Source: Sutterella wadsworthensis 2_1_59BFAA (GTDB lineage: Bacteria > Pseudomonadota > Gammaproteobacteria > Burkholderiales > Burkholderiaceae_F). From it: 64,000 nucleotides of DNA. The position numbers were made by a program, and so were the translations under genes. Numbering within the stretch: the first letter of the stretch is position 1; each line of letters opens with the position of its first letter. Below are positions 43,226 to 50,584 of the stretch, piece by piece. The notes under the pieces are model-generated. The model made no database searches and had not been told where the DNA came from. It saw only the letters and a list, made by a program, of their open reading frames with translations. The stretch spans positions 169,420-233,419 of the forward strand of contig NZ_JH815516.1 of NCBI RefSeq assembly GCF_000297775.1. The letters are read 5' to 3'.

Positions 43226-43801
43226 ATGCTGACAAGAAGAAAGCTTGTGCTGGGCGCCGCGCTTGCGGTCCTCGTGCCTGCTGCGCCGGCGCTTGCCGCG
43301 CCGGATCCGCTCCTCGCCGACATTCTCTACGGCGTCTCCGACGCGCTGATCCGCGACTACATCTACCGCAACTACGAGTACGGCCGCTGGGACGGCAGGT
43401 ACTGGTGGTACAGAGGCAACCGCTACACGCCCGCCACCTACCGCCGCTTCTGGATCGACGACTACTACAGGCACTATCCGCCGCCTCCGCCTGCGCACCG
43501 TCCGCCGCCGGGTCACAGGCCTCCGCCTCCGCCGCACTTCGACGGACCGGGCGGTCGTCCGCCTCCGCCTCTGCGGCCCCCGCACTTTGCGGGCGGAAGG
43601 CCTCCCGGAGGACCGGGCCCGAGGCCTCCGCAGCCTCCACACGGTCCGGGCCCGCACCCGCCGCATTTCGGCGGTCCCGGCCACAGGCCGCCGCATGCAG
43701 GCGGTCCGGGGCCCCGTCACCCGCACGGCGGCGGTCCGCGTCCGCCTCACTTCGGAGGTCCGGGCGGCAGAGGCCCGGGCGGTCCCGGCGGTCCCCGCTG
43801 A
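43226..43801 (+). CDS. Exported paralogue 4 (Gly-Pro-His-rich tail)
   Basis: 191 residues from MLTRRKLVLGAALAVLVPAAPALAAPD (Tat-type). The core is PLLADILYGVSDALIRDYI, then YEYGRWDGRYWWYRGNRYTPATYRRFWIDDYYRHY. About 105 residues of tail follow: PPPPPAHRPPPGHRPPP, then repeats of HFGGPGHRPPH and HPHGGGPRPPHFGG type ending GGPGGPR. The His/Gly/Pro repeat resembles metal-binding or surface-adhesive low-complexity sequence. The best preserved and longest-tailed member; function unknown. Confidence 0.8.
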   Translation: MLTRRKLVLGAALAVLVPAAPALAAPDPLLADILYGVSDALIRDYIYRNYEYGRWDGRYWWYRGNRYTPATYRRFWIDDYYRHYPPPPPAHRPPPGHRPPPPPHFDGPGGRPPPPLRPPHFAGGRPPGGPGPRPPQPPHGPGPHPPHFGGPGHRPPHAGGPGPRHPHGGGPRPPHFGGPGGRGPGGPGGPR

Positions 43802-43902
43802 CGCCGCTGCGCCTCAACCGGTCCCGCACTTCCCATCGGGATGCGGGCCCGAGCCCCATCCACGGACTCCCGACGGTCTCGATTCAGGTTCCCGTATTCG
43901 GA

Positions 43903-43931
43903 TTGACAAACGTTCGGCGGCGAACTATCAT
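43903..43931 (+). promoter_or_regulatory. Strong sigma-70 promoter with operator-like repeat
   Basis: TTGACA (43903-43908), a 17-bp spacer and TATCAT (43926-43931). The spacer holds GTTCG-GCGG-CGAAC, an inverted repeat that could be a repressor site. It drives the cupin gene through a long leader. Confidence 0.75.
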
Positions 43932-43940
43932 TCTCGCCAT

Positions 43941-44030
43941 GGAGGGGTGAAATGGCAGGCTGGTCATCCACAATGGCTGCCGAAACCTCCTCCTCAGACT
44001 GGAGACGGGTCCATTTGAGCCGTCTTTTTT
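43941..44030 (+). ncRNA. Structured leader with terminator-like hairpin (candidate attenuator)
   Basis: A first helix pairs GGAGG (43941-43945) with CCTCC (about 43986-43990) and encloses GGCAG/CTGCC. A second hairpin, GACGG (44004-44008)/CCGTC (44020-44024), is followed by six T. A competing helix CTCC/GGAG (43992-44004) overlaps the base of the terminator. It lies between a strong promoter and the cupin start (44083). No known riboswitch class recognised. Confidence 0.45.
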
Positions 44031-44082
44031 CAGAAACATATGGTTCGACGACGAACGAATATTTCAACAAAGGACAATCATC

Positions 44083-44460
44083 ATGACCGAAAACTTCCGC
44101 AGGATTTCGCTCGAATGCGCTCCGCGCACGGAGCTCCACGACGCCCTCGGCCTCACGGGCTGCGAGGTCTCCGTGAACGCGCTGCCCGCAGGCGCGGCCG
44201 TTCCGTTCGTGCACCGGCACGTGAAGAACGAGGAGGTCTACGGCGTCCTCGAAGGCAGGGGCGAACTCTACATTGACGGCGAAGTGGTCGAGCTCAAGGC
44301 GGGCGACTGGTTCCGCATCTCGCCCGAAGGCCGCCGCGCCATCCGCGCCGCCGCCGATCAGGGCATCCGCTTCGTCTGCATCCAGACGAAGGCGGGGAGC
44401 CTCGAAGGATTCACCAACGACGACGGCGTCGCCTGCGACGAAAAGGCGCCCTGGCTCTGA
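44083..44460 (+). CDS. Small cupin-domain protein
   Basis: 125 residues; AAAGGA precedes ATG 44083. The cupin metal motif is visible: PFVHRHVKNEEVYGVLEGRGELYIDG (His, His, Glu), and a second partial motif follows (KAGDWFRISPEGRRAIRA). Single-domain cupins of this kind bind metal and small ligands or act as dioxygenase/isomerase-like enzymes; the specific role is unknown. Transcription starts about 145 bp upstream and passes a terminator-like leader, so expression may be conditional. Confidence 0.8.
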   Translation: MTENFRRISLECAPRTELHDALGLTGCEVSVNALPAGAAVPFVHRHVKNEEVYGVLEGRGELYIDGEVVELKAGDWFRISPEGRRAIRAAADQGIRFVCIQTKAGSLEGFTNDDGVACDEKAPWL

Positions 44461-44481
44461 GCCCGCTCAAATTCACCTTCG

Positions 44482-44535
44482 CGGCCGTCCGTGTACGCAT
44501 CCTTTCCAGGCTGCGCGTGCGGACGGCCTTCTTCG
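44482..44535 (+). terminator. Terminator of the cupin gene
   Basis: GGCCGTCCG/CGGACGGCC with inner CGCA/TGCG pairing, followed by TTCTTCGTCTTCCTT. Confidence 0.7.
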
Positions 44536-44710
44536 TCTTCCTTCCGTCTTCCTTCTGCCGTCTTCCGTTCGCGCCGGCCCCATCGGCAATTTCCCGAGGA
44601 CGCCTTTTCTTAGCCTATCCTTAAGCTCCGGAGTGTCGTATAGTGTTGACACGCGCTCCGGGACCAGACGGGGCGTCGCCGAAACAAGAATCAAAAAGCC
44701 TCTTCGCATT

Positions 44711-45065
44711 GTTACGTGCTAAGTGTACCCCTTAAGTGGTAGCGGTCGTCTCCTTGGCTTGGCCCTTTTTACGCGATCGAGGAGGACCGTAGCATACAGC
44801 TGATGAAAAGCCAGCTACTGCGCTCCCTCAGCGCTGCCCGGCTACCGTCGCCTGACGGGTCAAGGGGGCGAGGCATTTAATGGGGTGGCCGTTCGTAAAA
44901 CGGACGGGGCTCCCCGTTCATTGCCGAAGAACCCTTGACGCGCTATCTGTTGCGCCATAATCGCGGGCTTGCCCGCCCACAGCATGTGGGCGGGTTGCCA
45001 AGCGGCGAGCGCAAGAATATACGTTGATCAGACATACCTCTTTAGGGGGTACATTAACACGTAAA
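44711..45065. mobile_element. MITE-like element (about 355 bp) with terminal inverted repeats
   Basis: Left end 44712-44739 (TTACGTG, TAAGTGTACCCC, TTAAG) and right end 45037-45064 are inverted, imperfect repeats: both read TTACGTG-x-TAA-TGTACCCC when oriented inward. The interior has no coding capacity but two hairpins, including CCCGCCCACA/TGTGGGCGGG (44970-44992). Probably a non-autonomous transposon; no partner transposase is in the window. The outer 250 bp (44461-44710) hold only the cupin terminator and T/C-rich sequence. Confidence 0.6.
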
Positions 45066-45084
45066 TTTACGAAGTGCCATCAAA

Positions 45085-45097
45085 AAAGGAGAATCCC
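45085..45097 (+). promoter_or_regulatory. Displaced ribosome binding site of the tetraheme cytochrome gene
   Basis: AAAAGGAGAATCCC ends exactly where the IscB element begins. If the element is removed, this AGGAG falls about 8-10 nt before ATG 46683, which now has no ribosome binding site. Confidence 0.6.
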
Positions 45098-45368
45098 GTC
45101 AATAACCCCTGTCTGAAGACAGAGGCTTGAAAGAGCCTTTATTGACTAGCCTCAGCGCCCCTCTTTCGAGAGGCGCTACGTTGGTTGGGAATATATAGGC
45201 ACCGTGGGATGTACATCCTAGTTCCACGCTCTGCGGCCTGTGATTAAAAGCTCCGAGAGGTAGGAGCGGTGTTGCAGGCACCAAACCCCTTCCAACATTG
45301 GCGAAGGATGTCAACCCGGCCTTCGGGCCGTGTAGGCGGAACCTGCGGGTATCCGCAAAGGAGATGCT
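45098..45368 (+). ncRNA. HEARO / IscB omegaRNA
   Basis: About 270 nt of conserved structured sequence directly upstream of iscB, where HEARO (HNH endonuclease-associated RNA and ORF) RNAs lie. It begins with a hairpin (CCCCTGTCTGAAGACAGAGG), then CTTGAAAGAGCC, the GCACCGTGGGATGT block, GGCCTTCGGGCC and AACCTGCGGGTATCC hairpins. In IscB systems the guide is the sequence just 5' of this region, here the old cytochrome leader. The first ~125 nt are also present in the deletion derivative at 49876. Confidence 0.75.
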
Positions 45369-46655
45369 TTGAAAGTATTTGTTTTGAACATGCGCGGTCA
45401 GCCCTTGATGCCGTGCTCGCCTGCAAAGGCGAGGCATCTGCTCAAGGCAGGCAAGGCCGCGGTGAGACGACGAACGCCGTTCACGATTCAACTTCGAATC
45501 GCCACCGGTGAAACGAAGCAGAGCGTGACACTGGGCGTTGACGCCGGCGCAAAGCATGTCGGCCTTTCCGCTGCGACGGAAAAGGAAGAGGTCTTTGCGT
45601 CCGAAGTCGAACTTCGACAGGACATCACGGGGCTTCTGGCTGCCCGGCTCTTGCTGCGTCGTGAGCGCCGCCAGCGCAAGACGCGCTACCGTGCGCCGCG
45701 CTTTTTGAACCGTGTCCGATCGAAACACAAGGGCTGGCTTGCACCGTCCGTTGAAAACCGCATTCAGGCGCACATGTCGCGCATTGATGCGATCTGCGGA
45801 CTGCTGCCTGTCACCAAGATCGTGATCGAGACGGCATCCTTCGACATTCAGAAGATCAAGCATCCGGATGTCGAGGGCACGGACTATCAGCAGGGCGATC
45901 AGCTCGGCTTTTGGAACGTGCGTGAATACGTTCTCTTTAGAGACGGTCACGTTTGCCAACACTGTCACGGTCATGCGAAGGACAAGATCCTCAACGTACA
46001 CCACCTCGAAAGCCGCCAAACCGGCGGCGATGCGCCCAACAACCTGATTACGCTCTGCGAGACCTGCCACAAGGCCTGTCACGCAGGGAAGATCAAGTTG
46101 AAGGTCAAGCGCGGCCAATCGTTCAGGGCGGAAGCCTTCATGGGCATCATGCGTTGGACATTGCTCGATCGCGTGCGCAAGGCGCATCCCGGCTTGCCTG
46201 TTGAGAACACCTACGGCTATCTGACGAAGAACACGCGCATCACCCTGGGACTCCCCAAAGCGCATTGCGTCGATGCCTACTGCATTGCGGGAAACCTCAA
46301 GGCCGTACGAAGAGGCGTCTACCTCCATCAGCGACAGGTGCGCAAGCACAACCGTCAGATTCACAAGTGTACGGTGCTCTCGAAGACGCTTAAGGACGGC
46401 ACGAAGATCGGATACCGAAAGCTCAATCAAACACCGCATCTGGTCAAGAACTTCAGGCTCTTCGACAAGGTGAGATGTCTTGGGCAAACCGGCTTCATCT
46501 TCGGGCGAAGATCGTCCGGCTACTTCGATGTCCGGAGGCTGGACGGCGTAAAAATTTCTTCCTGCATCAGCTACAGGAAGCTCACGCTTCTCGAAAAGAG
46601 AAGCACCTGTTTAACCGAACTTAGAAAGGAGGACGGCGCTTCCTCCCCTGTCTGA
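45369..46655 (+). CDS. iscB: IscB RNA-guided nuclease (Cas9 ancestor family)
   Basis: 428 residues from TTG 45369, with AAGGAG 5 nt upstream. Domains in order: PLMP domain (GQPLMPCSPAKARHLLKAGKA, 10-30), RuvC-I (D58 in LGVDAGAK), Arg-rich bridge helix (97-119), RuvC-II (E154 in IVIETASFD), HNH (zinc Cys 196, 199, 230, 233; His 211/212 in LNVHHLES; N224/N225), RuvC-III (H299 and D302 in AHCVDAY), and a C-terminal domain ending ELRKEDGASSPV. Every expected catalytic residue is present, so the nuclease is probably active with its omegaRNA. It cuts both DNA strands by family. The stop is 27 bp before the cytochrome start. Confidence 0.95.
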   Translation: MKVFVLNMRGQPLMPCSPAKARHLLKAGKAAVRRRTPFTIQLRIATGETKQSVTLGVDAGAKHVGLSAATEKEEVFASEVELRQDITGLLAARLLLRRERRQRKTRYRAPRFLNRVRSKHKGWLAPSVENRIQAHMSRIDAICGLLPVTKIVIETASFDIQKIKHPDVEGTDYQQGDQLGFWNVREYVLFRDGHVCQHCHGHAKDKILNVHHLESRQTGGDAPNNLITLCETCHKACHAGKIKLKVKRGQSFRAEAFMGIMRWTLLDRVRKAHPGLPVENTYGYLTKNTRITLGLPKAHCVDAYCIAGNLKAVRRGVYLHQRQVRKHNRQIHKCTVLSKTLKDGTKIGYRKLNQTPHLVKNFRLFDKVRCLGQTGFIFGRRSSGYFDVRRLDGVKISSCISYRKLTLLEKRSTCLTELRKEDGASSPV

Positions 46656-46682
46656 AGACAGAGGTTTCCGCGCCGAATTTCT

Positions 46683-47036
46683 ATGAAACACTTCCGTCCG
46701 CTCGCCGTCATGCTCATGAGTGCGCTCCTCGCAGCCGGCACGGCCGCTGCCGCCGACGGCAAGTTCGGCGCCGACCGCCACGCCGCCATGGGTCTGACGT
46801 GCGAAGCCTGCCACGGCCCCGACAAGGCCAATCCCGCCACGCCCGACATCAAGACGTGCACGCAGTGCCACAACACGAAGGACCTCGTTGAGAAGACGAA
46901 GGACGTCAAGCCGACGAATCCGCACGTCTCCCCGCATTATCAGGACCAGCTTGACTGCACGAACTGCCACTACATGCACGGCGAAACGGAGAACTTCTGC
47001 GACCAGTGCCATCAGTTCGGCTTCAAGGTGCCGTAA
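46683..47036 (+). CDS. Small periplasmic tetraheme cytochrome c
   Basis: 117 residues. Sec signal (MSALLAAGTAAA-AD). Four CxxCH sites at C40EACH, C59TQCH, C92TNCH and C106DQCH; positions closely follow those in the N-terminal domain of the flavocytochrome at 19244, so this is a stand-alone tetraheme electron shuttle of the flavocytochrome c3/small tetraheme type. It likely passes electrons in the periplasm to reductases. Its ribosome binding site has been separated by the IscB insertion, so translation should be weak unless coupled to iscB. A good terminator follows. Confidence 0.9.
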   Translation: MKHFRPLAVMLMSALLAAGTAAAADGKFGADRHAAMGLTCEACHGPDKANPATPDIKTCTQCHNTKDLVEKTKDVKPTNPHVSPHYQDQLDCTNCHYMHGETENFCDQCHQFGFKVP

Positions 47037-47073
47037 GCCGCAACCGGTTCCTTCAGGTTCTTTCAGAAACATC

Positions 47074-47107
47074 CAGCCGTCCGAGTCGACCGATTCGGAC
47101 GGCTTTT
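47074..47107 (+). terminator. Terminator of the tetraheme cytochrome gene
   Basis: AGCCGTCCGA/TCGGACGGCT stem followed by TTTC. Confidence 0.8.
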
Positions 47108-47239
47108 CAGTTCATGCATGCCGCTCATGAAGCCATGACCGCCATTCCTTCCTGAAGGAGAAGGACGCGGGGGATTCGTAGTTTTCAAACCTTCTGTAAG
47201 ATATCCGAACACGGTTTCAAAACAAGAACAGGAGTCAGG

Positions 47240-49873
47240 ATGATGATCCTCGCAAGAACGGAGCTCGCGACCATTGACGCACTCAGGGCCTCGGGTGAGG
47301 AGCCCGAGCGGATCCTCGAGCTCATCGAGAGCATCGTGAACAAGGGCATTGATACCGGTCGCTTCGACATGTGCCACGTCGAGACCGATCCGGAAGCCGC
47401 GCTCAGACTCGCAGAGGCGCTGCTCGGTACCAACAGGTATCCCGCCTTCGCGCGCGCGATGAGAATTCTTGAGGCGGTGACGCCGTACGTGGAGGACCGG
47501 TCCGACGGCATGCTTCTGTTCACGCTCTCGACGATCGCGCGCTTGCTCTGCGGCCGACCCTTTGATGCAGCGGGCCGCGCCGTCTCCGGGATCGGCGAAG
47601 ACGAAAGGGACGTCCGCCTTCTTTATCTGCTCGGCATTCTTCGCGCAGGCGAGGGACGCTTTGACGAGGCCCGCGAATGGCTTCTGCGCGCCGATGTCGA
47701 GAGTCCCGATGATCCCGTCATCCTTCACGCCCTCGAGCTCGTGGCGGCACGCGAGTCGCTTGAGCGCATCCTTCTCACCCGCCCGCTCTGGGAGGACGGA
47801 GACCTTGACCATACGGCGCCTGGAACTCCGGAGCGCGCCCTTCGCATGGCCTGCGTCGAGCTCGATCCCGACGGGTACGCAGACGCCCTGATCGCGCTCA
47901 ACGCCACGGGGCTCGAACTCGACGACGAGAGCTTCCTGCGCATGGAGGTCGAGCTCTCCGGCCACGCCGTGCCGTTCGTTTTCGAGATGAACCACGCGGG
48001 CCTCTCGAAGATGGATCCCGCCTGGCTCGCCCGTCTTGTCGAATCGGTCTCCGACGTGCTCGAGCATGCGAAGGCCGCTCCCGAGCACCTCGTAGAAGTC
48101 CGCGCAAGACTCGACAGGAGCGTGCGCCTCGTGCTCACCAAGCCCGAGCCCGACACGACGCGGCCCTCCGCGATCGACTATTCCTTTGAAGTCCCCTCGC
48201 GCTGTCCGCGGATCGAGGGCCGTCTCGACACAGGACCCGAGGAGGCCGCCGTCCTCAAGCACCTGCGCGCCCTTGACCTGCGCGGCAACTTGGACGAAAT
48301 CATCAGGCGACTCGAGGCCGTCCCGAAGGAGAAGTTCACGCCGCTCTATGCCTTCGAACTCGCCCGCGCGATCGCCAACCGAAGCGAATCCGGGAGGGAC
48401 GACCTGAAAAGGGCGCTTGCGCTGCTCGAGGGTCTGGACGACCGGACCGAAGGCCGCTGGGAGACGCTCTTCTGCCGAGCCTTCCTCAACCTGAGGCTCG
48501 GCCAGAGGCGCGCGGCCCTCAAGTGCTTCAAGGCCTGCGCGGGCATTAGGCCCGACGACGAGGTGGTCGACTTCTTCGTCGAGGTCTGCAAGCGCGGTCT
48601 CTCGCAGCCCACGATTGAAAAGCCCTTCAGGGTCCGCGCGGACGAGGTCTGGGCGGCGCTTGAAGCGCAGGCGACCGAGCTCGAAGACGCGTTTGATTCC
48701 GTCACGGACGCCGACGAGGTCGAAAAACGCCTTGCGGCCATCCTCGAGCCCGTCTCCGCCTCCTGGTGGCGCCTTGACGTGAGCGCGGAGGACGACCGCA
48801 TCAAGGTCGAAATCTCGCCCAACGGCTGGCGCCTCGAATGCTTCCCGATCCTTGAATTCCTCAGGCGCGTCCCCGAATCCCTTGCCGATCGCTGGACCTT
48901 TACGGCGGGCAGGGCCAGAAGGGACGACACCTCCTTCGAGACCTTCATGGCGGGCAACGAGGTGCTCTCTGCGGACGACGTGCTCATCTGGCCCGAGCCC
49001 CACGAGGGCATGTGGCGCCTTCTGGTCTACATCGAGGACTTCAAGGGCACCGAAGAGCGCGCTCGAATCGAGTGCTTCCAGGCCGTTCGCGCCCTCATCG
49101 ACCGTACGGTCGGCGAGGCCGCCCGCCTGCGCCGCGCCGACGCCATCACGCTCGTGCCGAAGGCCCCTTCGGGCGAAGGCCTCACGCTCTCCGAATTCAG
49201 GGAATTCCTCTTCGAGAAGGCGCCCGAATGCAGGCGCATGACGCTCAAGGACTACGCCTGGCTGCCGCACGAGTACGGCATGCGGCCCGACACGAGGCCC
49301 GGTGCGCCGCTTCTGGCCGACGTCACCGAGGGCATCACGCACTGCCCGCCGCTCGGCTACCTCTACGGCCAGGGCAAGAGCATCGGCATGGACGCTCTCG
49401 GCGCCGCGGGCGCCTGCGCGGGCTTCCTCTTCCTTGACGTGAAGGATGATGCCGAAGGACTCGCGCCGAAGAAGGACCGTCGCATCAAGGCCCGCAAAAC
49501 GCTCGAGGCCCGACTGCGCGGACTCGGGGACGGATATCTGGACGTCGTGGGTTACGCCTCGGGCGTGCGCTACGAGTACCTGCAGTTCATCGCCTGGGAC
49601 CTCTCGGCCGTGCTCGAGTGCGCTTCGGCCGCCTTCGAGGAGCTCGACGACGTCGTCGAGGCAGGCTTCCACACCTATCTGCGAGACGCCTCGGCCTTCA
49701 TGATGAAGACGAGGAACGGAAACCCCGAAGACCTTCCCGACGAGGCTTTCGGCGAGGACGAAGCAGAGGGCTCGCACCTCTTCGGCAGCATGAAGGCAGG
49801 CGGCGACGAGCATGCCGCTGAAAGACGGGGCGGCTTCAGGGATCCGCGACTTACGGCTGCGGCGACGGCCTGA
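47240..49873 (+). CDS. Large TPR-repeat protein, unknown
   Basis: 877 residues; GGAG 6 nt before the ATG. The N-terminal half is helical with tetratricopeptide-like units (LLYLLGILRAGEGRFDEAREWLLRADVESPDDPVIL; AFLNLRLGQRRAALKCFKACAGIRPDDEVV). The second half (from about 500) is a different mixed domain with WTFTAGRARRDDTSFETFM, IECFQAVRALIDRTVGEA and GGFLF-like segments; no signal peptide or membrane helix. It is probably a cytoplasmic scaffold protein. Proteins of this layout occur in gut bacteria but I cannot name a function. The IscB deletion derivative begins 2 bp after its stop. Confidence 0.7.
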   Translation: MMILARTELATIDALRASGEEPERILELIESIVNKGIDTGRFDMCHVETDPEAALRLAEALLGTNRYPAFARAMRILEAVTPYVEDRSDGMLLFTLSTIARLLCGRPFDAAGRAVSGIGEDERDVRLLYLLGILRAGEGRFDEAREWLLRADVESPDDPVILHALELVAARESLERILLTRPLWEDGDLDHTAPGTPERALRMACVELDPDGYADALIALNATGLELDDESFLRMEVELSGHAVPFVFEMNHAGLSKMDPAWLARLVESVSDVLEHAKAAPEHLVEVRARLDRSVRLVLTKPEPDTTRPSAIDYSFEVPSRCPRIEGRLDTGPEEAAVLKHLRALDLRGNLDEIIRRLEAVPKEKFTPLYAFELARAIANRSESGRDDLKRALALLEGLDDRTEGRWETLFCRAFLNLRLGQRRAALKCFKACAGIRPDDEVVDFFVEVCKRGLSQPTIEKPFRVRADEVWAALEAQATELEDAFDSVTDADEVEKRLAAILEPVSASWWRLDVSAEDDRIKVEISPNGWRLECFPILEFLRRVPESLADRWTFTAGRARRDDTSFETFMAGNEVLSADDVLIWPEPHEGMWRLLVYIEDFKGTEERARIECFQAVRALIDRTVGEAARLRRADAITLVPKAPSGEGLTLSEFREFLFEKAPECRRMTLKDYAWLPHEYGMRPDTRPGAPLLADVTEGITHCPPLGYLYGQGKSIGMDALGAAGACAGFLFLDVKDDAEGLAPKKDRRIKARKTLEARLRGLGDGYLDVVGYASGVRYEYLQFIAWDLSAVLECASAAFEELDDVVEAGFHTYLRDASAFMMKTRNGNPEDLPDEAFGEDEAEGSHLFGSMKAGGDEHAAERRGGFRDPRLTAAATA

Positions 49874-49875
49874 GG

Positions 49876-50247
49876 GTCAATAACCCCCGCCTCAAGGCGG
49901 AGGCTTGAAAAAGCCTTTATTGACTAGTCTCAGCAAACCTCCTCGGGGAGGCGAGCTACGTTGGTTTGGAATGTACAGGCACCGTGGGATGTTCATCCAC
50001 CAGACGCCATTCCTTGTCAAAGGCTTTCGCCTATTCGACAAGGTGAAGTGTAAGGGAAGAATTGGGTTCATTTTCGGTCGCCGTTCCTTCGGATACTTCG
50101 ATGTCCGAACGCTGGATGGAGTCCGGCTTTCCGCCGGCGTCAGCTTCAAAAAACTGATGCTAGTTGAGAAGCGAACCACGTTTTTGACTCAACTAAGAAA
50201 GGAGTGCGGCGCTTCCTCCCCTTCCTAAAGGAAGAGGTTTCCGCGCC
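49876..50247 (+). mobile_element. Internally deleted IscB element (non-autonomous)
   Basis: Begins GTCAATAACCCC and ends GTTTCCGCGCCGAAT like the complete element at 45098. Its first ~125 bp match the start of the omegaRNA (GCACCGTGGGATGT block), then it jumps near 50000 to the last ~76 codons of iscB (QTPFLVKGFRLFDKV ... QLRKECGASSPS). About 1.2 kb in between is missing, including RuvC and HNH. Sequence differs at many places from the complete copy, so this is not a recent deletion of it. End hairpins are kept with changed, still pairing stems. Confidence 0.85.
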
Positions 50248-50264
50248 GAATCATTATGAAACAG

Positions 50265-50300
50265 AAAACGGGAGGCCACCCTGCGGACGCCTCCCGTTTT
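50265..50300 (+). terminator. Terminator of the TPR gene, behind the inserted element
   Basis: AAAACGGGAGGC/GCCTCCCGTTTT perfect 12-bp hairpin. It lies after the IscB derivative, so the insertion separated it from the TPR gene stop. Confidence 0.85.
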
Positions 50301-50324
50301 CCTGTGCCTCATTCAGGCGGCCTT

Positions 50325-50468
50325 TCAGGCCTTCGGCTCGATGAGCTTCGTCACGTCGACCCAGCCCAGCGCGCCCGAGGCCTGCTCGGTCTCGTCGGGC
50401 GTGAGCTCGATCGTGGTGCGGTCGTCGCCGCAGGCAAGGGCGTCCACCTTATCCTGAGCGGCCTGCAT
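50325..50468 (-). pseudogene. Short C-terminal gene remnant or microprotein
   Basis: A 47-codon frame (MQAAQDKVDALACGDDRTTI ... ALGWVDVTKLIEPKA) has no ribosome binding site and coding-like composition. It looks like the end of a lost gene. The rest of 50301-50584 holds nothing else I recognise. Confidence 0.35.
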
Positions 50469-50584
50469 CAAGCATCGTCACGAGAATTCCTTCGTTATCC
50501 GCGCGAACAAATGAAGGGGCCGCCCGGCCTTTGCGTCTTCACGCGGCGGCGGGCGGCCCTTCCGGGTTCAGATGAATGCCGGGA

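Larger units (their letters stand above)
45098..46678 (+). mobile_element. IscB (HEARO) element, IS200/IS605 superfamily
   Basis: Runs from GTCAATAACCCC to GTTTCCGCGCCGAAT. Both ends carry the same hairpin (CCCCTGTCT..AGACAGAGG). It contains a HEARO-type omegaRNA region and a complete iscB, no tnpA. A shortened relative at 49876 shows the same ends. It inserted between the ribosome binding site and the ATG of the cytochrome gene. Boundaries come from comparing the two copies and are good to a few bases. Confidence 0.85.

Noticed and set aside
44740..45000. Structured non-coding RNA or tRNA-like gene
   Set aside because: The hairpins lie inside the inverted-repeat element and do not form a tRNA; explained better as MITE interior.
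47063..49813. 916-codon antisense open frame over the TPR gene
   Set aside because: Arises from GC-rich codon bias on the other strand; no family resemblance, no ribosome binding site, and the forward gene is convincing.
49905..50228. 107-codon open frame inside the IscB derivative as a real gene
   Set aside because: Its N-terminal part is translated omegaRNA; only the C-terminal ~76 codons are iscB. No ribosome binding site.
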